A DNA stretch of 26,668 nt from an uncultured bacterium. Its GTDB lineage: Bacteria > Actinomycetota > Coriobacteriia > Coriobacteriales > Coriobacteriaceae. The translations under genes were made by a program, and so were the position numbers. The notes below the pieces were generated by a model that was not told where the DNA came from, ran no database searches, and saw nothing but the letters and a program-made list of their open reading frames with translations. Numbering within the stretch: the stretch's first letter is position 1; the number at the start of each line of letters is the position of its first letter. Positions 10,039-17,261 of this stretch are shown one piece after another. Where the stretch lies: NCBI GenBank assembly GCA_905216045.1, contig CAJMSL010000012.1:1-26668 (forward strand), in the 5' to 3' direction.

Positions 10039-11001
10039 ATGTCTAAGCCTCTTGGCAAGCCCGATCGTATTGTCGTCGCCCTTGGCGGCAACGCCCTCGG
10101 CAACAATCCCGTTGAGCAGATCGAGGCCGTGAGCAACACCGCTCACGCTCTCCTCGGCCTGATCGAGCAGGGCAACGAGATCATCATCACCCACGGCAAC
10201 GGCCCGCAGGTCGGCATGATCCAGAACGCCTTCGCCGCTGCCCACGACGCCATCGGCACCCCCGAGATGCCGCTGCCCGAGTGCGGCGCCATGTCCCAGG
10301 GCTACATCGGCTATCACCTGCAGCAGGGCATCGGCCGCGAGATGCACAAGCGCTATAAGCGTTGGCACGCCGCAACCGTCGTCACCCAGATCGAGTGCGA
10401 CCCGGACGATCCCGCGTTCAAGAACCCGACCAAGCCGATCGGCCCCTTCTACACCGAGGAGCAGGCCAAGGAGTTCATGGCCGAGGATCCCTCCAAGGTC
10501 TTCGTCGAGGATTCCGGCCGCGGCTGGCGTCGCGTCGTCGCTTCCCCCGATCCCAAGAAGATCGTCGAGGCCGACTCCATCCTCAACCTGCTCGACAACG
10601 AGTTCATCGTCATCGCCTGCGGTGGCGGCGGCATCCCCGTCGTCCGCGACTACGAGAACAAGGGCTGCTACAAGGGCGTCCCCGCCGTCATCGACAAGGA
10701 CCTGGGCGGCGAGCTGCTGGCCGAGGACTGCGACGCCGACGTTCTGTTCCTGCTGACCGCCGTTGAGCATGTCGCCATCAACTTTGGCAAGCCCAACCAG
10801 GAGGAGCTCGAGGACATCACCGCCGACGAGGCCGAGCGCCTGGCCGACGAGGGCCAGTTCGGCAAGGGTTCCATGGAGCCCAAGGTCCGCGCCGCCATCA
10901 AGTTCGCCCGTTCCCGCAAGGGCCGCACCTGCATCATCGGCGCCCTGGACAAGGCCGCCGAGACCATGGCCGGCCTCTCCGGTACCCGCATCCACGAGTA
11001 G
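10039..11001 (+). CDS. arcC: Carbamate kinase, stand-alone copy
   Basis: This encodes a 320-residue carbamate kinase, which transfers phosphate from carbamoyl phosphate to ADP, the ATP-forming last step of the arginine deiminase pathway. Family signatures are V-V-A-L-G-G-N-A-L (about 11-19), T-H-G-N-G-P-Q-V-G, A-C-G-G-G-G-I-P-V and V-I-D-K-D-L. AGAAAGGA at 10023-10030 fixes the ATG at 10039; two upstream in-frame ATGs lack such a site. From base 10054 to 11068 the DNA appears identical to the second copy at 17277-18291, and only codons 2-5 differ. Unlike that copy, it stands alone behind its own 520-bp AT-rich upstream region, so it is probably expressed independently of the arc operon. Codons are strongly C/G-ending, resembling nifJ. 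Confidence 0.96.
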   Translation: MSKPLGKPDRIVVALGGNALGNNPVEQIEAVSNTAHALLGLIEQGNEIIITHGNGPQVGMIQNAFAAAHDAIGTPEMPLPECGAMSQGYIGYHLQQGIGREMHKRYKRWHAATVVTQIECDPDDPAFKNPTKPIGPFYTEEQAKEFMAEDPSKVFVEDSGRGWRRVVASPDPKKIVEADSILNLLDNEFIVIACGGGGIPVVRDYENKGCYKGVPAVIDKDLGGELLAEDCDADVLFLLTAVEHVAINFGKPNQEELEDITADEAERLADEGQFGKGSMEPKVRAAIKFARSRKGRTCIIGALDKAAETMAGLSGTRIHE

Positions 11002-11068
11002 CCTCTACTCCATTGCCTCTCTCGTGGGCGCCGGGCAAGGCGCCCACAAACTAGCCTCTCTTCATGAG
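10054..11068. repeat. Long direct repeat, copy 1 (arcC and part of its trailer)
   Basis: This 1,015-bp block appears identical to 17277-18291 (offset 7,223). Translations in several frames on both strands agree between the copies, and the trailers match base for base on reading. Identity begins at codon 6 of arcC and stops inside the 3' trailer, just at the base of the second terminator stem. The copies are in direct orientation with 6.2 kb between them. Confidence 0.9.
11024..11047 (+). terminator. First trailer hairpin after arcC1
   Basis: GTGGGCGCC (11024-11032) pairs perfectly with GGCGCCCAC (11039-11047) over a 6-nt loop, 22 bp after the arcC stop. No T-run follows, so alone it is a weak terminator; it may act with the next hairpin or protect the mRNA 3' end. 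Confidence 0.55.
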
Positions 11069-11098
11069 CCCCGCAGTCCGCTCCGACTGCGGGGCTTT
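11069..11098 (+). terminator. Intrinsic terminator of arcC1
   Basis: CCCCGCAGTC (11069-11078) pairs with GACTGCGGGG (11085-11094) over a 6-nt loop, followed by CTTTT. The stem differs from its copy after arcC2 by a covarying base pair. Confidence 0.85.
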
Positions 11099-11111
11099 TG
11101 CTATTTACCTA

Positions 11112-11153
11112 GTCCCCGATGGGTGGGTAGTCATCGGGGACGTTCTTAAACGA
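11112..11153 (+). repeat. Dispersed repeat unit with GTCCCCGATG hairpin
   Basis: GTCCCCGATG (11112-11121) and CATCGGGGAC (11132-11141) form a perfect 10-bp stem. The segment 11129-11153 matches the minus strand of 18400-18424 at about 20 of 25 positions, counted by eye. Motifs such as GGGGAC and GACTAGT recur in both places. It looks like a dispersed intergenic repeat rather than a gene or regulatory site; the rest of 11099-11216 shows nothing else. Confidence 0.5.
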
Positions 11154-11216
11154 CTAGTCAAAAGGGACGCTCTTGCCGCGGGCAAGCACGGCACTTGGGG
11201 ATTTACGACTAAGAGG

Positions 11217-11873
11217 CTAGTACGTTAGATCGTGAGTTGCCTGAAACCAAACGACGACACCTAAAATACGAAGGCGACGCCTGTCCAGAGTGAAGTCGGG
11301 TTCTTCTGTCAAATAGGAATACGTTGACAGCGCAATCGTGTTCCCTCGGATTTCATATCGCCGAATAACTATGGCTGATGCGTCTACCATGGCAACGACG
11401 GTGCATCCGTTCCACGGTTTAGCAACAGGATCGACCAGCAGAACACTGCTTTGCGGATAGCAGCGTGACATGCCGCTGCCGTTCATCTGAACTAGAAAGC
11501 CTCCCGGGTGCCTTTCAAGTACGGGTCCTGGAACGAAGGCGCGCCCACTGTTCTTAAGACTAAAGCCACCGTTGCGGCGTACGATTTTATAGATTTCGCA
11601 TTCTTCGTTTTGGGCCACGTTCTGGCTTTTCTCAGGCCGCGAGCTTAAGCCGGCAGAAGCAAGGCCGCTATTACTTGCGGCGAGCTCATCAAACGTTACA
11701 TCGAAAAGCTCGGTCAGCTTATCGAGAGTCGACACCTTGACGGCGGTGTGTCCACGTTCCCAACGGCATACCGTTTCTTTGGTAACGCCGAGCATGTCGG
11801 CAAATTGCTGCTGCGTCAAGCCTTCGCGGGTTCTAAGGCATTTAATGTTATCCCCTTGGGCCATGTTATTCAT
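11217..11873 (-). CDS. XRE-family regulator with degenerate S24 (LexA/CI-like) domain
   Basis: This encodes a 218-residue protein from the ATG at 11873. Residues 7-65 are a Cro/CI helix-turn-helix domain (L-T-Q-Q-Q-F-A-D-M-L-G-V-T-K-E-T-V-C-R-W-E-R-G). After a variable linker, residues 95-210 resemble the S24 autoprotease fold of LexA and CI repressors. The position of the catalytic Ser in G-x-S-M is Gly134 (N-G-S-G-M), and the catalytic Lys region reads V-I-R-R-Y, without Lys. It should therefore not self-cleave and more likely responds to a ligand or partner. The start overlaps the arcA1 stop by 8 bp; the ATG at 11864, one base after that stop, is equally possible. Both genes are on the minus strand, so it is probably cotranscribed with arcA1 and controls the arc genes; this role is inferred. 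Confidence 0.8.
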   Translation of the reverse strand: MNNMAQGDNIKCLRTREGLTQQQFADMLGVTKETVCRWERGHTAVKVSTLDKLTELFDVTFDELAASNSGLASAGLSSRPEKSQNVAQNEECEIYKIVRRNGGFSLKNSGRAFVPGPVLERHPGGFLVQMNGSGMSRCYPQSSVLLVDPVAKPWNGCTVVAMVDASAIVIRRYEIRGNTIALSTYSYLTEEPDFTLDRRRLRILGVVVWFQATHDLTY

Positions 11874-13113
11874 CACGCCTAAGTGGCAAGCACAAACAGT
11901 TGGGCCCGCCAAAGCCGTTTGTCAGCTCGTGTATGGAAATGGGGACAAGATCGATTCCGGCCTGTTCAAGAGCAGCGTTCGTCGCTTGATTCTCTTCATA
12001 GACACAGACTTTGCCCGGTCGGAGGCACAGCACACTGGCTGCGTTATTCGTGCACTCTTTTTCTGCCAAATTGGGATTAGATCCACCGCAGGGAATAAAA
12101 CGAAGCTCGGGTATGCCGAGCGCGGCGGCCAGTGCCTCCTTGACTCCTTTTTCGACGGCGTGAATCTGGCAGAGATCCTCTGCTCGATTTCGCGTAATCT
12201 GATAAGAGCGAGATTCCGCGAGTAGCTGGGGGTCGACAACAAAAGTATCGTAGTCGACCCGGCTTAGGTACGTATCAAGATGGATACACAGGCTCCGCTC
12301 GGGTACCTCAATTGCCCATACGGCGTCGATGCTCGAGTCGGGATTCCACAGGAGGGTACGAGCGAGCATATCGATGGCTGCAGATTCGGTTCTCTGAGAG
12401 ATGCCGACTGCGACATTATGAGCATCAAGATTGATGATATCGCCCCCTTCAATATGGAAGGTCGAATCGTGACGATAAAACGAGGGCGTGTCCTTGAAAT
12501 TGGGATGGTATTTAAAAATCGTTTGGTAGAGCGCTACTTCGCGATTGCGCTCGGGCCAATACATGTGGTTGAAGGAGATGCCGGAGCCGATGGTGCTTAC
12601 CGGGTCGCGCACGAACCACATGGTGTTTAATGGGCTAACGAGCAGCTCGTCAGGGGCATAGGCCTCGCCGGTTAATTCGGCGAGTCTGTCCCCGCCGTCG
12701 AAGCAGTATGTAACTTGCCCGTGGCGGATGCCGCCAATCGATGCCGAGACGAGCTCCTGCGCCGATCGGGTGTGTTCAAGATGCTCGCGGACTGCTTGCT
12801 GCAACTCGGCGCCAATCGCGCCGCATTCATCGACAAAGGAATCGACAAAAGATGCTCGAGCTTCGGGGCACGAGTCAAGCGCTTCTATAAGAAGTTGGTC
12901 GAGATACAGAACCTCTACGCCTTCATGCTCGAGCACTGAGGTATAGGCATCACACTCAGCTAGGGCTCTATCCAAGTCAAATAGGCTGCTCGATGGTCTT
13001 AGGCTAAAAACTTGGCCAAAATGGCCTTCGGGATAGTTTTGGGTTTCGATACCGGGTCGATATAAAAGGGCCTGTTTAAGCTTACCGATTTCGCTGGTGA
13101 CATGAATTGGCAT
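11866..13113 (-). CDS. arcA: Arginine deiminase, divergent paralogue
   Basis: This encodes a 415-residue arginine deiminase (L-arginine to L-citrulline plus ammonia). All expected catalytic features are present: F-V-R-D-P (Asp170), H-I-E-G-G-D (Glu222), Arg241 in Q-R-T, H-L-D-T (His278, Asp280), and the nucleophile Cys406 in G-G-P-N-C near the C-terminus. It is clearly diverged from the second arginine deiminase at 14914-16158. It starts at the ATG at 13113 (M-P-I-H-V-T-S-E-I-G), aligning with the family N-terminus; an upstream TTG at 13152 would add residues that family members lack. The ribosome binding site is weak. It is transcribed away from arcD with the XRE regulator downstream. Base composition is lower in GC than nifJ or arcC. 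Confidence 0.93.
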   Translation of the reverse strand: MPIHVTSEIGKLKQALLYRPGIETQNYPEGHFGQVFSLRPSSSLFDLDRALAECDAYTSVLEHEGVEVLYLDQLLIEALDSCPEARASFVDSFVDECGAIGAELQQAVREHLEHTRSAQELVSASIGGIRHGQVTYCFDGGDRLAELTGEAYAPDELLVSPLNTMWFVRDPVSTIGSGISFNHMYWPERNREVALYQTIFKYHPNFKDTPSFYRHDSTFHIEGGDIINLDAHNVAVGISQRTESAAIDMLARTLLWNPDSSIDAVWAIEVPERSLCIHLDTYLSRVDYDTFVVDPQLLAESRSYQITRNRAEDLCQIHAVEKGVKEALAAALGIPELRFIPCGGSNPNLAEKECTNNAASVLCLRPGKVCVYEENQATNAALEQAGIDLVPISIHELTNGFGGPNCLCLPLRRDE

Positions 13114-13232
13114 TAGAACGCTCGCTTTAATTCGGATGATGACTGATGTCAATTATCGTTCTGCTGGGAGAAGTTTAAGTGAGTATGTTGTGGGTATCGG
13201 TGGACGGCTTAAGCTCTTGATTGAAAGTCACC

Positions 13233-13253
13233 AATTGATAAAAAATATCAATT
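13233..13253. promoter_or_regulatory. Candidate operator between arcA1 and arcD
   Basis: AATTGATA (13233-13240) and TATCAATT (13246-13253) form a perfect 8-bp inverted repeat with a 5-bp A-rich spacer. Further half-site-like strings (TTGATT near 13218, GATAATTGA near 13261, ATATCAAC near 13276) surround it. It lies in the AT-rich 296-bp divergent region (13114-13409) that must hold both promoters. The XRE/S24-like protein encoded beside it is the natural candidate binder; this is inference. Confidence 0.5.
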
Positions 13254-13409
13254 TAGTTCGATAATTGAGCTTATATATCAACTAAAACCCGTCTGCCTTT
13301 TAATACTATCCATTCGCATAAATATCTAATGTCAACTGGCGTGAAAACCGAATAATAAGGTTGCCGGCGAAAAGCTCGTATCGAAAACCTGCAAACTAAA
13401 GGAGGCATA

Positions 13410-14846
13410 ATGGCCGAAGTGCAAAAGAAACGTGGGCTACGAATTCCGCACGTCTACACCATTATCTTCATTCTCATGGTGTTGACCGCAGCTCTTACGT
13501 GGATCGTTCCCTCCGGCTCGTTTGAGAGGCAGGAGCTCAACGGACGCGAGGTCACTGTTGCTGGAACATATGAGTCCGTTGAAAAGGTTTATGCGGACGA
13601 AGACGGCGCTGAGGTTGACCTGAAGCAAGGCCTGTTCGATGTGCTCGAGGCTCCTGCGGTGGGAATTCAGCAGGCAGTTGAGGTCGTTGCCTTTATTCTG
13701 ATTGTCGGCGGATCCTTTCAGGTCATTACTGCCACTGGAGCTATCACCAGCGGCGTGGCGCGCATCGTTAAGAAGTTCAAGAGTAAAGACATCCTGATTA
13801 TTCCGATTTTGATGGCGGTTTTTGCGCTGGGCGGTAGCACGTTCGGCATGGCGGAGGAGACCCTTCCATTTTTTGCCATCTTGCTGCCGATTGTTATGGC
13901 TATGGGATATGACTCCATTACGGCCTTTATGATCGTGTTCGTTGGCGCCCGTATTGGCTATATCGCATCGACGGTCAACCCCTTCAATGTTTTGATTGCT
14001 CAGGGAATTCTGAATATCCAGGGTAATCCCCAGCTCTGGCTTCGCGTTGTTGCCCTTGTTGTGCTGACCGCCATCGCTATTGCCTGGGTCGTGTTGTACG
14101 CTCGAAGGGTGAAGAAGAACCCCGAGTCCTCGATTGCTTACGCTGATGATATCGAGAAGCGCAAAGAGCATGCATCAAATGACGAGCTGCTCGAAGCCGA
14201 TTTCACCGGGCGCCAGAAGGCCGTAATCATCGTATTCGTGCTTGGAATCGTCGCCATTGTCTGGGGTCTTGTCACCCAGGGCTGGTATATGAACGAGATC
14301 TCTGCAGTCTTTATGGCTATGGCGCTCCTGTCTGGCATCGTATCGGGCATGAGCGAGAAGGAGATTGCTACAGAGTTTGTTAAGGGTAGGGGAGACTTTG
14401 TTTTCTCTGCGGTCGTGGTCGGTCTTGCTCGAGGCATTTTGGTTATCGCCAACGATGGCTTGATTATCGATACGGTCCTAAACGCTCTTGCGACTGGCCT
14501 TGCCGGAATCCCCCCTGTTCTCTTTACCAGCATTTTGTATGTCGTTGACAACTTGCTTTCGATTCTGGTTCCCAGCTCTTCGGGCATCGCGGCGCTCACC
14601 ATCCCCATCTTTGGGCCTCTGGTTGAGCTCATGGGGCTAAATCCAGAAGCTGCGGTTACTGGCCTTTCGATGGGATCTGCAGCGATGTCGCTGATTTCCC
14701 CCACCAGCGCAATGCTTGTCGCCGGTCTTGGTGTTTGCAAGATCTCTCTTGGCCAGTGGTGGCGAGTTTCCTGGAAGTTCTTCCTTGTGGTCAGTGCGGT
14801 CTGTCTCGTATTTACCGCGGTATCCGGTCTGCTTCCGATTGTCTAG
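13410..14846 (+). CDS. arcD: YfcC-family membrane transporter, probable arginine/ornithine antiporter
   Basis: This encodes a 478-residue polytopic membrane protein with about a dozen hydrophobic segments, starting at about residue 15 (T-I-I-F-I-L-M-V-L-T-A-A-L-T-W-I). Conserved features of the YfcC/DcuC-like family are visible, including V-P-S-G-S-F near the N-terminus, G-G-S-T-F-G-M-A-E-E-T, S-T-V-N-P-F-N, and V-P-S-S-S-G near the end. YfcC-type proteins are the ArcD of several streptococcal ADI operons, exchanging extracellular arginine for ornithine. Its place as first gene of arcD-arcA-arcB-arcC supports that role. A strong AAAGGAGG ribosome binding site precedes the ATG. It is a different family from the LysE/APC-type ArcD of Pseudomonas. 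The substrate is inferred from context. Confidence 0.85.
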   Translation: MAEVQKKRGLRIPHVYTIIFILMVLTAALTWIVPSGSFERQELNGREVTVAGTYESVEKVYADEDGAEVDLKQGLFDVLEAPAVGIQQAVEVVAFILIVGGSFQVITATGAITSGVARIVKKFKSKDILIIPILMAVFALGGSTFGMAEETLPFFAILLPIVMAMGYDSITAFMIVFVGARIGYIASTVNPFNVLIAQGILNIQGNPQLWLRVVALVVLTAIAIAWVVLYARRVKKNPESSIAYADDIEKRKEHASNDELLEADFTGRQKAVIIVFVLGIVAIVWGLVTQGWYMNEISAVFMAMALLSGIVSGMSEKEIATEFVKGRGDFVFSAVVVGLARGILVIANDGLIIDTVLNALATGLAGIPPVLFTSILYVVDNLLSILVPSSSGIAALTIPIFGPLVELMGLNPEAAVTGLSMGSAAMSLISPTSAMLVAGLGVCKISLGQWWRVSWKFFLVVSAVCLVFTAVSGLLPIV

Positions 14847-14913
14847 CAAACGAAACGACAACTTTGTAAGCCATTGCAATAACAATTGAGCTCTAATCCA
14901 GAAAGGAACGATG

Positions 14914-16158
14914 ATGAGCAAAGGTCTGAACGTTCATAGCGAAATTGGTGCCCTCAAGAAGGTATGCGTGCACCGACCGGGCTTGGACCTGGTAAACATG
15001 AAGGCGGAGGATTTTGAGCGCGCCTGGATTCATGACGCGTTTTATCTCGAGTATGCTCAGCGAGAGCATGACGAGTTTACTAATCTTCTTCGCGGTGCTG
15101 GCGCCGAGGTCGTTTATATGGAGGACTTGCTTGCCGAGACTTTCGATCAGGTTGAGGGTTCTCGTGCCGAGTTTATGAACAAGTTCGTTCCCGAGGCCAA
15201 GATCGAGAACCTGGCGCTTCGTCAGGCAGTCGTGGAGAAGCTCGACTCCATCAAGGACAACAAAGAGTTTGTTCTTACCGCTATGGGCGGCCTCTACGTA
15301 CGCGATCTCGAGATTCCGCATGTGAGCGGTTCCCTTGCGAGCATGGATAGCGACGAGCTGAAGCCCGACGAAATGGTCTTGTTCCCGATGCCCGCCTCCT
15401 ATTTCTCGCGTGATCCGATCGCTGTGGTCGGCAAGGGTGCGATGATGAACCGCATGTACTGGCATCAGCGCAACCGTGAGGTCGTATTCTATGAGACGAT
15501 CATGCGCCACCATCCTGATTATGCTGGGGCTCCGCTTTGGTACGACCACAATAGCGATTGGCATATCGAAGGCGGCGACGTTCTGAATATTAACGCCACC
15601 ACGCTTGCAATCGGTATTTCCGAGCGTACCCAGACCGCAGCCATCGACCAGCTTGCCAAGAATCTGTTCTGGGGCACGGGAGAGTCTGAGATCGAGCAGG
15701 TATTTGCCATCAAGATCCCCCACGGCTATGCCTATATGCATCTTGATACGGTTTGCACTCAGGTTGATTACGATAAGTTTACCGTCTACCCCGGTATCTA
15801 CGAGACGCTTCGTGCCTATCGACTCACCAAGGGCGATTCGGATGGCGAGGTCTGTATCGAGGAGATCGAGGGAACGATTCAGCAGATTCTTGAAATGGCA
15901 ACCGGTATCGACCATATCACGATGATCGAATGCGGTGCCGGCGATCCGATCGAGGCATCCCGTGAGCAGTGGAACGATGGTTCCAACACGCTTGCTGTCG
16001 CGCCGGGTAAGGTGTGCGTCTATGAGCGCAACGTTGTTACCAATGATGCGCTTTATAAGGCGGGCGTTGAGCTGCTGGTTGCTCCTTCCGAAGAGCTGTC
16101 TCGTGGTCGTGGTGGCCCGCGCTGCATGACCATGCCGTTCTGGCGCGAAGAGATTTAA
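14914..16158 (+). CDS. arcA: Arginine deiminase, operon copy
   Basis: This encodes a 414-residue arginine deiminase catalysing arginine to citrulline plus ammonia, the first committed step of arginine fermentation. Catalytic features are all present: F-S-R-D-P (Asp167), H-I-E-G-G-D (Glu219), Arg238, H-L-D-T (His276, Asp278), and Cys404 in G-G-P-R-C-M-T-M-P, the canonical C-terminal signature. Two ATGs stand in tandem; the second, at 14914, is better spaced from AAAGGA (14902-14907). It lies 67 bp after arcD and 85 bp before arcB. Codon usage contains many T-ending codons, unlike the neighbouring arcC. It is probably the main catabolic enzyme because it sits within the complete operon. Confidence 0.97.
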   Translation: MSKGLNVHSEIGALKKVCVHRPGLDLVNMKAEDFERAWIHDAFYLEYAQREHDEFTNLLRGAGAEVVYMEDLLAETFDQVEGSRAEFMNKFVPEAKIENLALRQAVVEKLDSIKDNKEFVLTAMGGLYVRDLEIPHVSGSLASMDSDELKPDEMVLFPMPASYFSRDPIAVVGKGAMMNRMYWHQRNREVVFYETIMRHHPDYAGAPLWYDHNSDWHIEGGDVLNINATTLAIGISERTQTAAIDQLAKNLFWGTGESEIEQVFAIKIPHGYAYMHLDTVCTQVDYDKFTVYPGIYETLRAYRLTKGDSDGEVCIEEIEGTIQQILEMATGIDHITMIECGAGDPIEASREQWNDGSNTLAVAPGKVCVYERNVVTNDALYKAGVELLVAPSEELSRGRGGPRCMTMPFWREEI

Positions 16159-16243
16159 TTCCGTTCTGGTCCGAGATATGCGGATGCGCGTTCTTCGCGC
16201 GCCGCGCACTCATCAATTAGGTTAATAATGAAAGGAACCTATC

Positions 16244-17251
16244 ATGGCACTGAATCTTTCTGGTCGTAGTTTTCTGACCCTGCTTGATTTCACTACCGAG
16301 GAGATCGAGTATATGCTCGAGCTTTCGAGGGACTTTAAGAATCTCAAGCGCATGGGCGCTCCCCATCGTTATCTTGAGGGCAAGAACATCGTTCTGCTGT
16401 TTGAGAAGACTTCGACGCGTACGCGCTGCGCTTTCGAGGTGGGCGGTATGGATCTCGGCTTAGGTGTAACCTACCTTGATCCCGGTTCGTCGCAGATGGG
16501 CAAAAAGGAGTCCATTGAGGATACCGCCCGCGTGCTTGGTCGCATGTACGACGGTATCGAGTATCGCGGCTCTGACCAGTCCATTGTTGAGGAGCTTGCC
16601 GATAAAGCCGGCGTTCCCGTGTGGAATGGTCTCACCAATGAGTATCACCCGACCCAGGCTTTGGCGGACATCCTTACGATGCGCGAGGAATTCGGCGACA
16701 CGCGTGGCCTCAAGCTGACCTATCTCGGCAAGGAGCAGGGCAATGTAAGCGATTCCCTCATGGTGATCTGCGCCAAGCTCGGCATCAACTTCTGCTCTTG
16801 TGGGCCGAAAGGCGACGTTGAGGGCGCTACCCACTTTGATCCCGAGCTGCTTGAGACTTGCCAGAAGATCGCCGAGGAAAATGGCTGCACCATTCAGCTT
16901 ACTGACAACATCGATGAAGGTGTAAAGGATGCCGATGTTATTTACACCGATGTCTGGGTTGGCATGGGCCAGGCTGAGGAGCTCTGGAAGAGCCGTATCA
17001 AGCTGCTCTCCCCGTACCGCGTAACCTCGGAGGTCATGGCGAAGGCAAACCCCAACGCTATCTTCATGCATTGTCTCCCGAGCTTCCACGATACCAAGAC
17101 CACCATCGGAGCGGAAATCGCGGAGAAGTTTGGCGTAACCGAGATGGAGGTCACCGACGAGGTCTTCGAGTCCGATAAGTCTCGCGTTTTCCAAGAGGCA
17201 GAGAACCGCATGCATACCATTAAAGCCGTGATGTACGCTACTCTTCGATAA
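16244..17251 (+). CDS. arcB: Catabolic ornithine carbamoyltransferase
   Basis: This encodes a 335-residue ornithine carbamoyltransferase, here splitting citrulline with phosphate into ornithine and carbamoyl phosphate. The carbamoyl-phosphate loop S-T-R-T-R is at 57-61, H-P-T-Q at 135-138, and H-C-L-P at 276-279, all typical. The length and position between arcA and arcC argue for the catabolic ArcB role rather than biosynthetic ArgF. AAAGGA at 16231-16236 sets the ATG. arcC2 begins 10 bp after the stop, and its AAGGAGG ribosome binding site overlaps the arcB stop codon, so the two are cotranscribed. No key residue is missing. Confidence 0.96.
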   Translation: MALNLSGRSFLTLLDFTTEEIEYMLELSRDFKNLKRMGAPHRYLEGKNIVLLFEKTSTRTRCAFEVGGMDLGLGVTYLDPGSSQMGKKESIEDTARVLGRMYDGIEYRGSDQSIVEELADKAGVPVWNGLTNEYHPTQALADILTMREEFGDTRGLKLTYLGKEQGNVSDSLMVICAKLGINFCSCGPKGDVEGATHFDPELLETCQKIAEENGCTIQLTDNIDEGVKDADVIYTDVWVGMGQAEELWKSRIKLLSPYRVTSEVMAKANPNAIFMHCLPSFHDTKTTIGAEIAEKFGVTEMEVTDEVFESDKSRVFQEAENRMHTIKAVMYATLR

Positions 17252-17261
17252 GGAGGCACGC

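Noticed and set aside
11102..11216. A mobile element carrying the arcA1-regulator genes
   Set aside because: No transposase, integrase or matching terminal repeats flank the genes; the dispersed repeats at 11.1 and 18.4 kb are short and imperfect.
13114..13152. A TTG start that extends arcA1 by 13 residues
   Set aside because: The family N-terminus aligns with the ATG at 13113, and the extension has no ribosome binding site.
13235..13251. An FNR/CRP-type site TTGAT-N-ATCAA upstream of the arc operon
   Set aside because: The two halves are 7 bp apart, whereas this protein family needs 4 bp. It is kept only as a candidate operator for another regulator.
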